From the NCBI GenBank assembly GCA_965200525.1, contig OZ241368.1, positions 7,068,001 to 7,132,000 on the forward strand: DNA of 64,000 bases. The letters run 5' to 3'. Source of the DNA: JANNPJ01 sp965200525. GTDB lineage: Bacteria > Actinomycetota > Actinomycetes > Actinomycetales > Kineosporiaceae. The translations under genes and the position numbers were made by a program. Of the stretch, positions 24,488 through 33,275 are shown in pieces. The notes under the pieces were generated by a model. It was not told the origin of the DNA. It saw only the letters and a program-made list of their open reading frames with translations, and searched no databases. The first letter of the stretch is position 1; each line of letters opens with the position of its first letter.

Positions 24488-25447
24488 ATGTTGGAGACCT
24501 CGGCCCGCCTGCTGCGGCTGCTCTCGCTGCTGCAGACGCCGCGAGAGTGGCCCGGGCCGGAGCTGGCCGGCCGGCTCGGCGTCAGCACCCGCACGATCCG
24601 GAACGACGTCGAGCGACTGCGCACGCTGGGCTATCCGGTGGACGCCACCCGGGGCGCGGTCGGCGGCTACCGGCTGGGCGCCGGGGCGGCCATGCCCCCG
24701 CTGCTGCTGGACGACGACGAGGCGGTAGCCATCGCGGTCAGCCTGCGCACGGCCGCCGGGGGCGCCGTCGCCGGAATCGAGGAGACAGCCCTGCGGGCGC
24801 TGACCAAGCTCCAGCAGGTGCTGCCCTCGCGGCTGAGCCGCCGGGTGGACGCCCTGCAGAGCTACACCGTGCAAGTGGGCGGCTACGGCACCGGCCCGAC
24901 CGTGGACGGCGACGCCCTGGCCCTGCTGGCCGCCGCCTGCCGCGACCGGGAGCGGCTGCGGTTCGGCTACCTGGATCACACCCGGGTGGCGACGTCGCGG
25001 GCGGCCGAACCGCACCGGCTGGTCAACTGGGGGCGGCGCTGGTACCTGGTCGCCTGGGACCTGGACCGCACCGACTGGCGCACCTTCCGGGTGGACCGGA
25101 TCGAGCGGCCGACCGGCGTCGGCGTCCGGTTCACCGACCGCGAGGTGCCCGGCGGTGACGCCGCTGCCTTCGTCCGCCAGGGCGCCCGCTCGGCCCAGTG
25201 GAAGTTCACCGCGGTCGTGCTGGTGAACGCGCCGGCCTCGGTGATGACCGAGCGGCTGACCTACGGGGCCGAGTCGATCGAGATCGTGGACGACGAGACC
25301 TGCCTGGTCACGCTGGGGTCGGCCTCAGTCGAGGCGATGGCCCCCTGGCTGGGCTTCCTGGACGCCGACTTCGAGGTGATCGGCTCTCCCGAACTGTCGG
25401 CTCAGCTGCTGATGCTCTCCGAGCGGTACCGGCGCGCCGTCGGCTGA
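24488..25447 (+). CDS. WYL-domain transcriptional regulator (YafY/DeoR type)
   Basis: 319 residues in the order HTH_11 (residues 1-60, with LAGRLGVSTRTIRNDVERLRTLGYPV), WYL domain (about 140-215, with RRWYLVAWDLDR and TFRVDRIE) and a C-terminal WCX-type extension (about 235-315). WYL regulators sense small ligands or nucleic acids and usually repress neighbouring genes. Likely controls itself, the divergent hydrolase and, by shared operator, the DHA2 exporter 5.5 kb away. Its 3' end overlaps the convergent MFS exporter by 46 bases. Confidence 0.9.
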   Translation: MLETSARLLRLLSLLQTPREWPGPELAGRLGVSTRTIRNDVERLRTLGYPVDATRGAVGGYRLGAGAAMPPLLLDDDEAVAIAVSLRTAAGGAVAGIEETALRALTKLQQVLPSRLSRRVDALQSYTVQVGGYGTGPTVDGDALALLAAACRDRERLRFGYLDHTRVATSRAAEPHRLVNWGRRWYLVAWDLDRTDWRTFRVDRIERPTGVGVRFTDREVPGGDAAAFVRQGARSAQWKFTAVVLVNAPASVMTERLTYGAESIEIVDDETCLVTLGSASVEAMAPWLGFLDADFEVIGSPELSAQLLMLSERYRRAVG

Positions 25448-26664
25448 GCTGTCGGGAGCGGACGGCCTCGGGTGAGGGCAAGCACCGCGACGAGGCCGAG
25501 GACGCCGGCCACGGCGATCGCGTGATCGGCCGGGAGCACCTGGCCGAGCAGGCCGGCCCCGGCGAAGCCCAGGCCCTGGATCACCATCATTCCGGTGTTG
25601 TCCAGGGTGTACATCCGTGAGCGCAGCTCGGCCGGGGTGAGGTCGCGCAGAGTCTGGTTCAGCCCCAGGCTGTAGGCGGAGGCGACCCCGATCCCGACCA
25701 GCAGGACGATCGCGACCACCAGCGGCGGGCCGAACCCGAAGGCGAGCAGCAGCAGGCCGAGCAGGAAGGCCAGCGGCACGCTCAGCGCGATCCGCCGCCT
25801 CGGGGCGAATGCCGTCACCAGCAGGACGTCGCCAACCACCGAACCGAGCGGGACGGCGGCCATCCACACCCCGACCAGGGCCGGCCCGTGCCCGCTCTGG
25901 GCCACCGCCGTCGCGGCGAGGCCCTCCGGGGCGACGGCCACGAACGGCAGGGCCCAGCCGAGCAGCAGCAACCGGCTGACCGCGGGAAAGGCCCAGACCG
26001 CCCGCATCCCGGCCAGCGAGTCGGCAATCAGCGACGGGCGCGACGTCCCGGACTCGCCGGCAGCAGCTCGAGGCGGCCGGGACGCGACGCCGAGGGCGAT
26101 CACCGCGGCCGACAGCAGGAAACTGAGCGTGTCGGCCAGCAGCGCGCCGCGCGGACCGAACAGAGCGACCAGCCCGCCGCCGAGAGCGGTGCCGGCGATC
26201 TGCCCGCTCTGGGCGATGATCCGCTGGACCGAGCGGCCGGCCAGAAAGGTGTCGCCGGGCAGGATTTCGGCCACCACTCCGGTCGAGGCTCCGGAGCGGA
26301 CCGGAGCCAGCGCGCCGATGACGAAGAGGGCGACGAACAGCATCGGGACCGGCACCCCGGGGATCGCCGCGATCGCGATCATCGTGGCGCCGACCAGGTC
26401 GATGCCGATCATCAGCGACCGGGCCCCGAGCCGGTCGGTCAGGGCGGCCAGCATCGTGCCGCCGAACAGGTAGGGCAGGAAGGCCACGGCGAAGGTCAGG
26501 GCGGACAGGAAGGCCGACCCGGTCCGCTGGTAGGTGAGCACGCTGATGGCCAGGTACCCGGCGCTGTCGCCGAGGATCGAGAACAGGAAGGCCCCGCTGA
26601 TGGCGTCGAACTCACGCACCGACAAGGCGGCCCGATAGCTACCCTCCGTGATCTCCTTAGTCAT
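25402..26664 (-). CDS. MFS exporter (EntS/MefA-like), second copy
   Basis: 420 residues, about twelve transmembrane segments. The N-terminus (FDAISGAFLFSILGDSAGYLA, then LTYQRTGSAFLSAL) closely parallels the exporter at 6254-7552 (LLYQRSGSALLAAL), and the motif-A position reads LTDRLGARSLMIGID. Predicted drug or metabolite efflux. ATG 26664 is the only good start; no strong ribosome binding site. Divergent from an ArsR-type regulator, with two palindromes in the 68-base gap; repression by that protein is likely. Confidence 0.87.
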   Translation of the reverse strand: MTKEITEGSYRAALSVREFDAISGAFLFSILGDSAGYLAISVLTYQRTGSAFLSALTFAVAFLPYLFGGTMLAALTDRLGARSLMIGIDLVGATMIAIAAIPGVPVPMLFVALFVIGALAPVRSGASTGVVAEILPGDTFLAGRSVQRIIAQSGQIAGTALGGGLVALFGPRGALLADTLSFLLSAAVIALGVASRPPRAAAGESGTSRPSLIADSLAGMRAVWAFPAVSRLLLLGWALPFVAVAPEGLAATAVAQSGHGPALVGVWMAAVPLGSVVGDVLLVTAFAPRRRIALSVPLAFLLGLLLLAFGFGPPLVVAIVLLVGIGVASAYSLGLNQTLRDLTPAELRSRMYTLDNTGMMVIQGLGFAGAGLLGQVLPADHAIAVAGVLGLVAVLALTRGRPLPTAQPTARRYRSESISS

Positions 26665-26667
26665 GAT

Positions 26668-26691
26668 CTCAGCCTGACCGGTTAGGCTGAG
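26668..26691. promoter_or_regulatory. Palindrome in MFS/ArsR intergenic region
   Basis: Perfect 8-bp arms CTCAGCCT and AGGCTGAG around 8 nt, beginning 4 nt from the exporter start codon. Good operator candidate for the ArsR-type regulator. Confidence 0.55.
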
Positions 26692-26697
26692 CCGAGC

Positions 26698-26722
26698 GAA
26701 CGATTCGTTCTGAGCCGAATCG
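26698..26722. promoter_or_regulatory. Overlapping palindromes before ArsR-type gene
   Basis: GAACGA-T-TCGTTC (26698-26710) overlaps CGATTCG-N8-CGAATCG (26701-26722). Both are perfect. They lie immediately upstream of the GAGGAGG ribosome binding site of the regulator gene, consistent with autoregulation. Confidence 0.5.
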
Positions 26723-26732
26723 AGGAGGACTG

Positions 26733-27752
26733 GTGGCCCGCCGGACGCTGCTACGGCTGGGCCCGGACGACTGGGCCCGGTGCCGGTTCGTGCGCAGCAC
26801 GCTGTTCGAGGTGGCCCAGGCCGTGCGGGTGCTGTTCAACGCCCGCACCCAGCACTACCAGCAGCCCTGGCTGGACACCATCGACCAGGGCCAGGCCCGC
26901 GCCCGGTTGCCGGTGCTGCAAGCGATCAACCCCGACCGGGGCTGGATCCCCGATTTCATCGCCCCGCCCCCGGCGCTGTCCGATCGCAGCGTCGAGGACG
27001 AGCTGGCCCTGGTCGCCGCCTACCCGATCGACCTGGTGGCGGCCGACCTGCGGCGCAGCCTCGACTCCCACCCGACCCAGCGCCGCCGCGGCGTGCTCGA
27101 GCCGCTGATCGACGACCCCGAGGCCGGCCGGGCCGGCGTGGTCGGAGAGCTGCGGTGGGCCTGGAGCACGCTGGTCGCGCCGAACTGGACCCCGGTGAGC
27201 GAGTTGATCGGCACCGACATCGCCTACCGGTCGCGGCAGATCACCCGGGCCGGCTTCGGGCCCGCCCTGGGCGACCTGCACGCCGGCGTCACCTGGAACG
27301 AGGGCTCGGTCACGATTGAGCCGGCCTTCGACGAGATCGAGCTCGACCTGGCCGGGCAGGGTCTGGCCCTGATGCCGAGCGCCTTCTGCTGGCCCAGCGT
27401 GATCCTGATCCACGACCGGCCCTGGCCGCCGACCCTGGTCTACCCGGCCCGCGGGATCGGCGACCTGTGGACGGTGCCGCCACCGGCGCCAGCCCGGCTG
27501 GCGAGCGTGCTGGGCCGCACCCGGGCTCTACTGATCGCCGATCTGGCGGCCCCCTCGACCACCACCGCCCTGGCCGCGCGCCACCAGCTCAGCCCGGCCT
27601 CGGTGTCGGCCCAGCTGCTCCGGTTGCGCGACGCCGGACTGGTCAGCCGCCGCCGGCTCGGTAAAGAGGTGCTCTATCAGCGAACCACGCTGGCCGACGC
27701 CCTGATTCAGGCCGGCGCCCGGCAGGGCGAGGGCCCTTACCAGGACCGGTAG
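26733..27752 (+). CDS. ArsR-type (winged-helix) regulator with large N-terminal domain
   Basis: 339 residues. The first 240 form a domain seen in a group of actinobacterial ArsR regulators (starting RFVRSTLFEVAQAVRVLFN, with the conserved HYQQPW). The C-terminal 90 residues are a winged helix: RALLIADLAAPSTTTALAARHQLSPASVSAQLLRLRDAGLVSRRRLGKEVLYQRT in pieces. No metal-binding cysteine pair is seen, so it is probably not a metal sensor. GTG 26733 has GAGGAGG. Diverges from the MFS exporter, its probable target. Overlaps the next convergent gene by 16 bases. Confidence 0.85.
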   Translation: MARRTLLRLGPDDWARCRFVRSTLFEVAQAVRVLFNARTQHYQQPWLDTIDQGQARARLPVLQAINPDRGWIPDFIAPPPALSDRSVEDELALVAAYPIDLVAADLRRSLDSHPTQRRRGVLEPLIDDPEAGRAGVVGELRWAWSTLVAPNWTPVSELIGTDIAYRSRQITRAGFGPALGDLHAGVTWNEGSVTIEPAFDEIELDLAGQGLALMPSAFCWPSVILIHDRPWPPTLVYPARGIGDLWTVPPPAPARLASVLGRTRALLIADLAAPSTTTALAARHQLSPASVSAQLLRLRDAGLVSRRRLGKEVLYQRTTLADALIQAGARQGEGPYQDR

Positions 27753-29044
27753 CGCTCGAAATAGCTCGCGGCCTCCCGCATCCGGCTCTGGTGCCCCGGC
27801 GGCAGGCTCTCGACCGGCACCCCCTGCAGGGCGGTCAGGCCCCAGCCTGCCAGGTCGCGGCCCAGGTCGTCGTCCCCCAGGGTCTGGGCCCGGCGGGTCA
27901 GCGGGCCGAGCAGATCGGCCCAGACGCAGAACCACAGCGGCAGGTCGGGCTGAGCCAGGCCACTGGCCCGGGTCAGTTCCTGGGTCTCGCCGATCAGGTG
28001 CAGCAGCATCCAGTGCGCCTCCAGCCCGAGGGCGAAGGCGGTCACGACGTTGCCCTGCAGCAGCCGGGTGGCGGCGTCGGCGGTGAGCGTGGCCGCCGCC
28101 GGCAACTGCTCGCGGGTGACCCGCAGCGCCGGGGCAACCAGCGGAAACGGCTCGGGGTCGAGCTGGATCCCGGCCAGCTGAGGTGGCCCACCGGCCAGCC
28201 GGTCGAGCTGGTGCACGGCCGAGCGCACGCCGCCCTGGTCGGGCCGGCGGCGGGCGTCGGCCAGCCGGGTCCGGGTCAGGGTGGGCAACGGTGGCGTGAC
28301 CCCGAGATGCTCCAGCAGGCTCTGCGGATGGGAGGTTTCGCTCGTGCGCCCGGTGGCGGTCAGGACGGCGAGCTCGACGTCGGCGGCCATGGCGGCCGAG
28401 CGGGCGATCACCGGGTCCATCGGGGTCGAGCTCTGATTGGCCCCCTGCACTGCCAGGATCAGGCCCTCCTGGGCGGTGGCCAGGGCCATCTCGAGGTCGG
28501 CGGCCGAGCCGTAGACGTCGGCCGCCTGCATCAGCACCCGGGCTGCGCCCAGCTGGACCTCGTCGGTCCGGCCCTGCCGACCCGCCTCGGCGTAGGCCAG
28601 GACGGCCGCCTGGGCGTCGCCCACCGCCGAGGCGCCGGCGCCGTTGCCGGCGAAAGCCATCCCCCGGCGCAGCCGGACGTCGGCCAGCCGCAGGTCGATG
28701 TCGTCGTCGGTGGCGTCCTCGGCCGGGGTGAGCCGGGCGGCGTCGAGGTAGACGTGCTCGGCCTCGCTGAGCACCTCGACCGCCTGGACGTTGCGGTGCT
28801 GGTCCTTGATCACGCCACCCAGGCTGTAGAGCACGCGGCCCAGCCCCTGGGCGGTGTACGGGTCGTCGGGCTGCCGCTCCCCCAGGAGCCGCCCGATCAC
28901 CGCGGCCTCGCGCAGGTACTCCTCGGCCTGATCGAGCAGGCCCTTGCCGTGCGCCTGCCGACCAGCCTGCAACAGGGCCCCGGCCCGCTGGGCCAGCAGC
29001 CCGGCCTCGGCGTCGTCCCGCCGCGACCTTCCCCCACGCCACAT
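27737..29044 (-). CDS. TPR-like helical repeat protein of unknown function
   Basis: 435 residues, alanine/leucine-rich helices with TPR spacing, for example AGRQAHGKGLLDQAEEYLREAA near residue 33, LSEAEHVYLDAARL, and DLEMALATAQEGL. No enzymatic motif, signal peptide or membrane segment. Could be a scaffold or a detached helical domain of a larger regulator like the AfsR-type proteins. ATG 29044 has only a weak upstream ribosome binding site. Downstream of the sugar kinase on the same strand (33 bases), so possibly co-transcribed. Confidence 0.65.
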   Translation of the reverse strand: MWRGGRSRRDDAEAGLLAQRAGALLQAGRQAHGKGLLDQAEEYLREAAVIGRLLGERQPDDPYTAQGLGRVLYSLGGVIKDQHRNVQAVEVLSEAEHVYLDAARLTPAEDATDDDIDLRLADVRLRRGMAFAGNGAGASAVGDAQAAVLAYAEAGRQGRTDEVQLGAARVLMQAADVYGSAADLEMALATAQEGLILAVQGANQSSTPMDPVIARSAAMAADVELAVLTATGRTSETSHPQSLLEHLGVTPPLPTLTRTRLADARRRPDQGGVRSAVHQLDRLAGGPPQLAGIQLDPEPFPLVAPALRVTREQLPAAATLTADAATRLLQGNVVTAFALGLEAHWMLLHLIGETQELTRASGLAQPDLPLWFCVWADLLGPLTRRAQTLGDDDLGRDLAGWGLTALQGVPVESLPPGHQSRMREAASYFERYRSW

Positions 29045-29077
29045 GACCGACAGTGAAACGCACCTGACAGCACGTGT

Positions 29078-30637
29078 CTACGGCTGGTCGGGCTCCGGGG
29101 GGGCGGCCAGCGCGGCCAGGTCGGCGAAAACGGGCCGCAGCTGGGGGTAGAGCCGACGGTAGATCGCGAACAACTGGTCGTAATGGTCGGCCACGGAGGC
29201 GCGCGGACGGACGGTCCGGCTCGGGCCGGCCATCGCCGCGGCGGCCCGGGTGATCCGCTCCCCGAAACCCTCGGTTGCGGGTGCGGCCGGGTCGACGCCG
29301 GCCGCCCGGGCGATGACGGCGGCGCCGAGCGCGCTGACCTCGTCCTGGGTGCCGATCAGCACCGAACGGCGGCTGATGTCGGCCACGATCTGGGTCCACA
29401 GCGGGCTGCGCGAGCCGCCACCCATCGCTCGCAGGGTCGAGATCGGCTGCCCGGTGACCCTTTCCAGGCCCTCCAGGTGCAGTCGCAGCTCGAATCCGAC
29501 CGCCTCCAGGATGGAGCGGTACATGTGGGCCGCCGTGTGCCCGCCGTGCCAGCCGACGGTCGCGCCCCGGGCGTCGGCGTCCCAGTACGGGGTCTGGGCC
29601 GCGTTCCAGTAGGGCAGGGTGAGCAGCCCCTCGGCGCCCGGCGGCAGGGCCGCCGCGGCGGCTTCGAGGGCCGGGTCCGGGGCGCCGGCCAGTTCCGGGA
29701 CGCCGAACCGGTCCCGGAACCAGCCCGCCAGGTAGGCCCCGGAGTTGAGGATGGTCTCCAGCGTGTAGGTGCCGGCCACCGTGCCGGCCAGGGTGCGGAA
29801 CGCCGGATCGAACTGGTAGCGATCGGTCTGGACGCCGAGCACCATCGAGGTGCCGAGGTTCAGGTAGGCCGAGCCGGGCTGGGTGACGTCGGCCCCGATG
29901 CCGGCGGCCTGGCCGTCGCCGATGCCGGCCACCAGCGACACCGCCCGGGCGCCGGGCGCGCCCGACAGCCCCAGCTGCGCGGCGACGGGGCCGAGCAGCG
30001 GGCCGATCTCCTGCCCGGCGCCGACCAGCTGCGGCAGCTGCTCCGCGCGGACCCCGGCGATCTCCAGCAGCTCCTCCGACCAGGTGAGCCGGCGCAGGTC
30101 GAGCAGGCCGAGGGTGTCGGCCGAGGCCGGACTCGTGGCCCAGCGGCCGGTCAGCTTCTGGGCCAGATACGCCTGCACATCGCCGACCCGGTCCGCCTCC
30201 CGCAGCACGGCCGGCTCGTGCTCTCGCAGCCAGGCCAGCTTGTAGATGGCCGGCGTGACGTCCGGCGGCTTGCCCGACAGCTCATGGATCCGGGCGCTGC
30301 CGAACGCCGCGATCTGGGCCCCGGCCCGGCCGTCGGCCCACAGAATGGCCGGGCGCAACGGCACCCCAGCGGCGTCCAGGCAGACGAACGACTCGCGCTG
30401 GTGGGTCAGGCACAGCGAGCTGATCCGCTGCGGGCCGACCTGGGCGACGACGTCGGCGATCGCGTCCCGGGTCGCGCTCCACCACTGCTCGGCGTCCTGC
30501 TCGTACCGGCCCGGTTGCGGCTGGCCGAGTTCCAGGGGGCGGGAGGCGGCCGCAATCACCGCGCCGGCGGGGTCGAAGACGACCGCTTTCGAGGCCGTGG
30601 TCGAGCAGTCGACGGTCAGCAGCAGTTGGTCGGTCAT
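29078..30637 (-). CDS. FGGY-family carbohydrate kinase (xylulokinase-like)
   Basis: 519 residues. N-terminal ATP-binding motif LLTVDCSTTASKAVVFD (DCST form of the FGGY DxGTTS site), substrate region SLCLTHQRESFVCLD and ILWADGRAG, and C-terminal FGGY signature region ending with RAMGGGSRSPLWTQIVADI. Phosphorylates a ketose such as xylulose; exact sugar not determined. ATG 30637 overlaps the stop of the upstream dehydrogenase (ATGA). With that enzyme it makes a two-step route polyol to ketose to ketose phosphate. No transporter is adjacent. Confidence 0.88.
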   Translation of the reverse strand: MTDQLLLTVDCSTTASKAVVFDPAGAVIAAASRPLELGQPQPGRYEQDAEQWWSATRDAIADVVAQVGPQRISSLCLTHQRESFVCLDAAGVPLRPAILWADGRAGAQIAAFGSARIHELSGKPPDVTPAIYKLAWLREHEPAVLREADRVGDVQAYLAQKLTGRWATSPASADTLGLLDLRRLTWSEELLEIAGVRAEQLPQLVGAGQEIGPLLGPVAAQLGLSGAPGARAVSLVAGIGDGQAAGIGADVTQPGSAYLNLGTSMVLGVQTDRYQFDPAFRTLAGTVAGTYTLETILNSGAYLAGWFRDRFGVPELAGAPDPALEAAAAALPPGAEGLLTLPYWNAAQTPYWDADARGATVGWHGGHTAAHMYRSILEAVGFELRLHLEGLERVTGQPISTLRAMGGGSRSPLWTQIVADISRRSVLIGTQDEVSALGAAVIARAAGVDPAAPATEGFGERITRAAAAMAGPSRTVRPRASVADHYDQLFAIYRRLYPQLRPVFADLAALAAPPEPDQP

Positions 30638-31728
30638 GCGGGCGGATCGCTGCGCTCGCTCGAGGGGCTCGCCGCCGACCCGAGCACCTCACCCCAGACC
30701 CCGAGCACGTCGTCGGCGGTGTCCGCCTCGACCATCACCTTCAGCCCGGTCCGGGCCTGGGCGATCCGGAACGCCTGGTCGACCTGGGAGAGCCCGAATC
30801 GGTCGGTGACCAGCGAGCTGACGTCGACGGCCCGGCGCTGCAGCAACCGGATCGCCCGCGGGTAGATGTCGTTCATCCGCCGGACCATCACCAGGGTCAG
30901 CCCCTTGCGCCGGGCGCCGGAGGCGGAGAAGGTCGTGGTGTCGTCCTCGGGGATGCCGGCCAGCACCACCCGGGCCCCCGGCCGCACCGCCGCGATGGTC
31001 AGCGCCACGGCGGCATCGGTCCCAGCGACCTCGAACCCGACGTCCACGCCGCGCCCGGCGGTGGCCTCCCGCAGGCCGGCGGCGAACTCCTGCGGATCGG
31101 CGGGCAGCGCGACGTCGGCGCCGTACTGCAAGGCCGCAATCCGGCGGTGGCCCAGCGGATCGGCGGCCACGATCGTGCTCGCCCCGGCGGCCCGGGCCAG
31201 CTGGATCAGGCACAGCCCGATCGGCCCGCAGCCGATCACCGCGACCGTGAAACCGGCCCGCAGGTGGCCCAGGTCGAGGGCGTGCAGGGCGACCCCGAGC
31301 GGCTCCAGCATGGCGCCGTCGGCGTCGGAGATGTCGTCGGTGAGCGGGTGCAGCAGGTGATCGGGCCAGGTCAGGAACTCGCGCAGGGCGCCGTCGGTGT
31401 CGCTGTGCCCGGCGAAGGCCATGAACAGGCAGAGGTTGCGGTGTCCCTCCAGACACGGCTCGCAGACCCGGCACGGGATCGCCGGGTCGACCGCGACCCG
31501 CTCGCCGTGCCGGGGCCCGCCCTCGATCACGCCGGCGAACTCGTGCCCGATCACCAGCGGGGCGGCCAGCTGGGCGTCGCCGATCCCGGCCTCGGCGTAC
31601 CAGTGCAGGTCCGAACCGCAGATCCCGACCGCGCTGATGCGGATCAGGCTGGTCCCCGGCACCGGCACCGGAACCGGCTCGTCGTGCAGGCGGATGTCGC
31701 CGACCCCGTGCAATCGCGCTGACCTCAT
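30634..31728 (-). CDS. Zinc-dependent polyol (sorbitol/xylitol-type) dehydrogenase
   Basis: 364 residues, medium-chain dehydrogenase. Catalytic zinc residues in VGICGSDLHW and IGHEFAGVIE plus the EPLGVALHA Glu; structural zinc cysteines in PCRVCEPCLEGHRNLC; nucleotide-binding VIGCGPIGLCLIQLA with an acid (AADPLG) at the end of strand two, favouring NAD. Oxidises a sugar alcohol to a ketose. Translationally coupled to the FGGY kinase. Start ATG 31728 with GGTGACGA upstream. The last 15-20 residues (Ser/Pro-rich) are unlike the family. Confidence 0.87.
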   Translation of the reverse strand: MRSARLHGVGDIRLHDEPVPVPVPGTSLIRISAVGICGSDLHWYAEAGIGDAQLAAPLVIGHEFAGVIEGGPRHGERVAVDPAIPCRVCEPCLEGHRNLCLFMAFAGHSDTDGALREFLTWPDHLLHPLTDDISDADGAMLEPLGVALHALDLGHLRAGFTVAVIGCGPIGLCLIQLARAAGASTIVAADPLGHRRIAALQYGADVALPADPQEFAAGLREATAGRGVDVGFEVAGTDAAVALTIAAVRPGARVVLAGIPEDDTTTFSASGARRKGLTLVMVRRMNDIYPRAIRLLQRRAVDVSSLVTDRFGLSQVDQAFRIAQARTGLKVMVEADTADDVLGVWGEVLGSAASPSSERSDPPA

Positions 31729-31793
31729 GATTCGTCACCGTAGCCGGTCCGCGCGCGGGCCACCGGCGGGGGCCGGGGCGATTTGGTGGCCGA

Positions 31794-32492
31794 TCAGCGC
31801 GCTGGGCCCGGGTCGACCAGGCCCAGGCGCACCGCGGCCATCACGGCCTGGGCCCGGTTGCTCGCCCCGAGCTTGCCGTACAGGTGCTGCACGTGGCTCT
31901 TGGTGGTCGATTCGGCGATGAAGAGGCGGCGACTGATCTGGGCGACCGACAGGCCGTCCACCAGCAGATCGAGCACCTCGCGCTCGCGCGGCGAGATCAC
32001 CGCGGCGGCCGGGGCACTCATCCGGCGTTGCATCGCCCCGGCCAGGTCGCTGGCGGTGAACGACAGCGGGTTGGCGGCGGCGTGCCGAGCCGCGGCCACC
32101 ACGTCGTCGGCCGGAGCATGCTTGCCGACCAGGCTCGAGGCACCGGCATCGACGGCGGCGAACAACTGCTCGTCCCCGGCGTACATGGTCAACACGACGA
32201 TGCCCATCTCGGGACGGTCCCGCCGGGCCCGGTCGGCCAGGGCGATGCCGTCGCCGTCGGGCAGGCGCACGTCGGTCACCAGCACGTCGGGAACCAGCCG
32301 CTCGATCGCCCGCAGGCCGCCGGCGACCGAGTCGGCCTCACCGACCACGGCGAAGTCGCCGGCCGCCTCGAACGCCTGGCGCAGCCCGACCCGGATCAAC
32401 TGGTGGTCGTCGACCAGAACCACTCGAACCCGCTCGAGCACCGCCGCCTTCGCGCCGCCGTTGTCGAAGGAGCCCGTCGTCGCACTACTCAT
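31794..32492 (-). CDS. NarL/LuxR-type response regulator
   Basis: 232 residues. Receiver domain with acidic pocket VVLVDDHQL, phospho-acceptor Asp in VTDVRLPDG and Lys in SLVGKHAP. C-terminal LuxR helix-turn-helix SPREREVLDLLVDGLSVAQISRRLFIAESTTKSHVQHLYGKL in pieces (about residues 165-215). ATG 32492 is chosen because AGGG lies 9 nt upstream and upstream residues are not conserved. No histidine kinase gene is coupled to it; the hybrid kinase at 33276 has its own receivers, so the partner is unclear. Confidence 0.9.
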   Translation of the reverse strand: MSSATTGSFDNGGAKAAVLERVRVVLVDDHQLIRVGLRQAFEAAGDFAVVGEADSVAGGLRAIERLVPDVLVTDVRLPDGDGIALADRARRDRPEMGIVVLTMYAGDEQLFAAVDAGASSLVGKHAPADDVVAAARHAAANPLSFTASDLAGAMQRRMSAPAAAVISPREREVLDLLVDGLSVAQISRRLFIAESTTKSHVQHLYGKLGASNRAQAVMAAVRLGLVDPGPAR

Positions 32493-32652
32493 CAGCCACA
32501 TCCCTGTCGGTTCCGTCCCCCGGGGCACCCGGCGGCCTCATCCCTTTCGCCGCCGTGTGCCATGGTCTGCGCGAAAGAGCCTAGGAGGTACAGCCAGGCC
32601 CCGCGTCCCCCGTAGTGATGATCCGAGCGCCCCGGCCGGGGCCGCGACGCCC

Positions 32653-32658
32653 TAAGTT
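32653..32658 (+). promoter_or_regulatory. Candidate -10 of leaderless promoter
   Basis: TAAGTT ends 6 nt before the ATG at 32665; no Shine-Dalgarno seen. Confidence 0.45.
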
Positions 32659-32664
32659 TCTGTC

Positions 32665-33195
32665 ATGACCTCGAGCCCGCCGTTGCCCGCCGCCGCCCAG
32701 GCCATCGCCTTAGCGACCACGGACGCCGTGGTCGCGGCCGGCGCCACCGACGTGGCCTCGTTCGACGAGGCGGTCACCCGCCTGGCCGCCGCCGACGCCG
32801 AACAGGTCCGGGTGGTGCTCGGCGTCGTCGTCCGGGCCCTGCTGGAGGATCTGCATCCGGACGGGGTGTCCGGCGACGACCTGCTGGAGCTGATAAAGAG
32901 CTGTGCTCGCACCGCCTACGGCTGGTACCCACGGGTCGAGCTGGACGTGCTGGTCGTCGTCCTGACCGGCGCCCTGGGGGTGCACGAGCCCGAGCTGGAA
33001 CCGCGCAAGTTCAGCCCGCCGGACGTCGCCCGGCACGCCCCGCTGTTCGTCGCCGAGCTGCTCAGCACGGGATCGGCGCCCGGGGCGCCGGCCCCCGCGG
33101 TGCCGACCTCGGCCCGGTCGGGGCGAGCCCTGAGCGTCTACTTCGCCGACGCCTACCGGGAGATCTCACAGGCCGAACTCAACGAAATGCCCTGA
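32665..33195 (+). CDS. Hypothetical cytosolic protein
   Basis: 176 residues, mostly helical, no signal or membrane segment. Features seen: AAADAEQVRVVLGVVVRALLEDLHPDG, a CARTAYGWYP segment, and LDVLVVVLTGALGVHE. A Ser/Ala/Pro linker separates the last 25 residues (VYFADAYREISQAELNEMP). No family recognised. Probably leaderless. Lies 81 bases upstream of the hybrid histidine kinase in the same direction, so it may act with it. Confidence 0.7.
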   Translation: MTSSPPLPAAAQAIALATTDAVVAAGATDVASFDEAVTRLAAADAEQVRVVLGVVVRALLEDLHPDGVSGDDLLELIKSCARTAYGWYPRVELDVLVVVLTGALGVHEPELEPRKFSPPDVARHAPLFVAELLSTGSAPGAPAPAVPTSARSGRALSVYFADAYREISQAELNEMP

Positions 33196-33275
33196 ATCGG
33201 GCGGGTCGGCCAACTCAGCGGTAGGACTGGCGCGAACCGGTCCAGCCCGCGCCCGGGAACGCCGATAGAGAGCAC

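Noticed and set aside
27528..29399. 623-codon minus-strand frame overlapping the TPR-like gene and the sugar kinase
   Set aside because: It crosses two well-supported genes in a different frame and has the Gly/Arg/Pro composition of a shadow.
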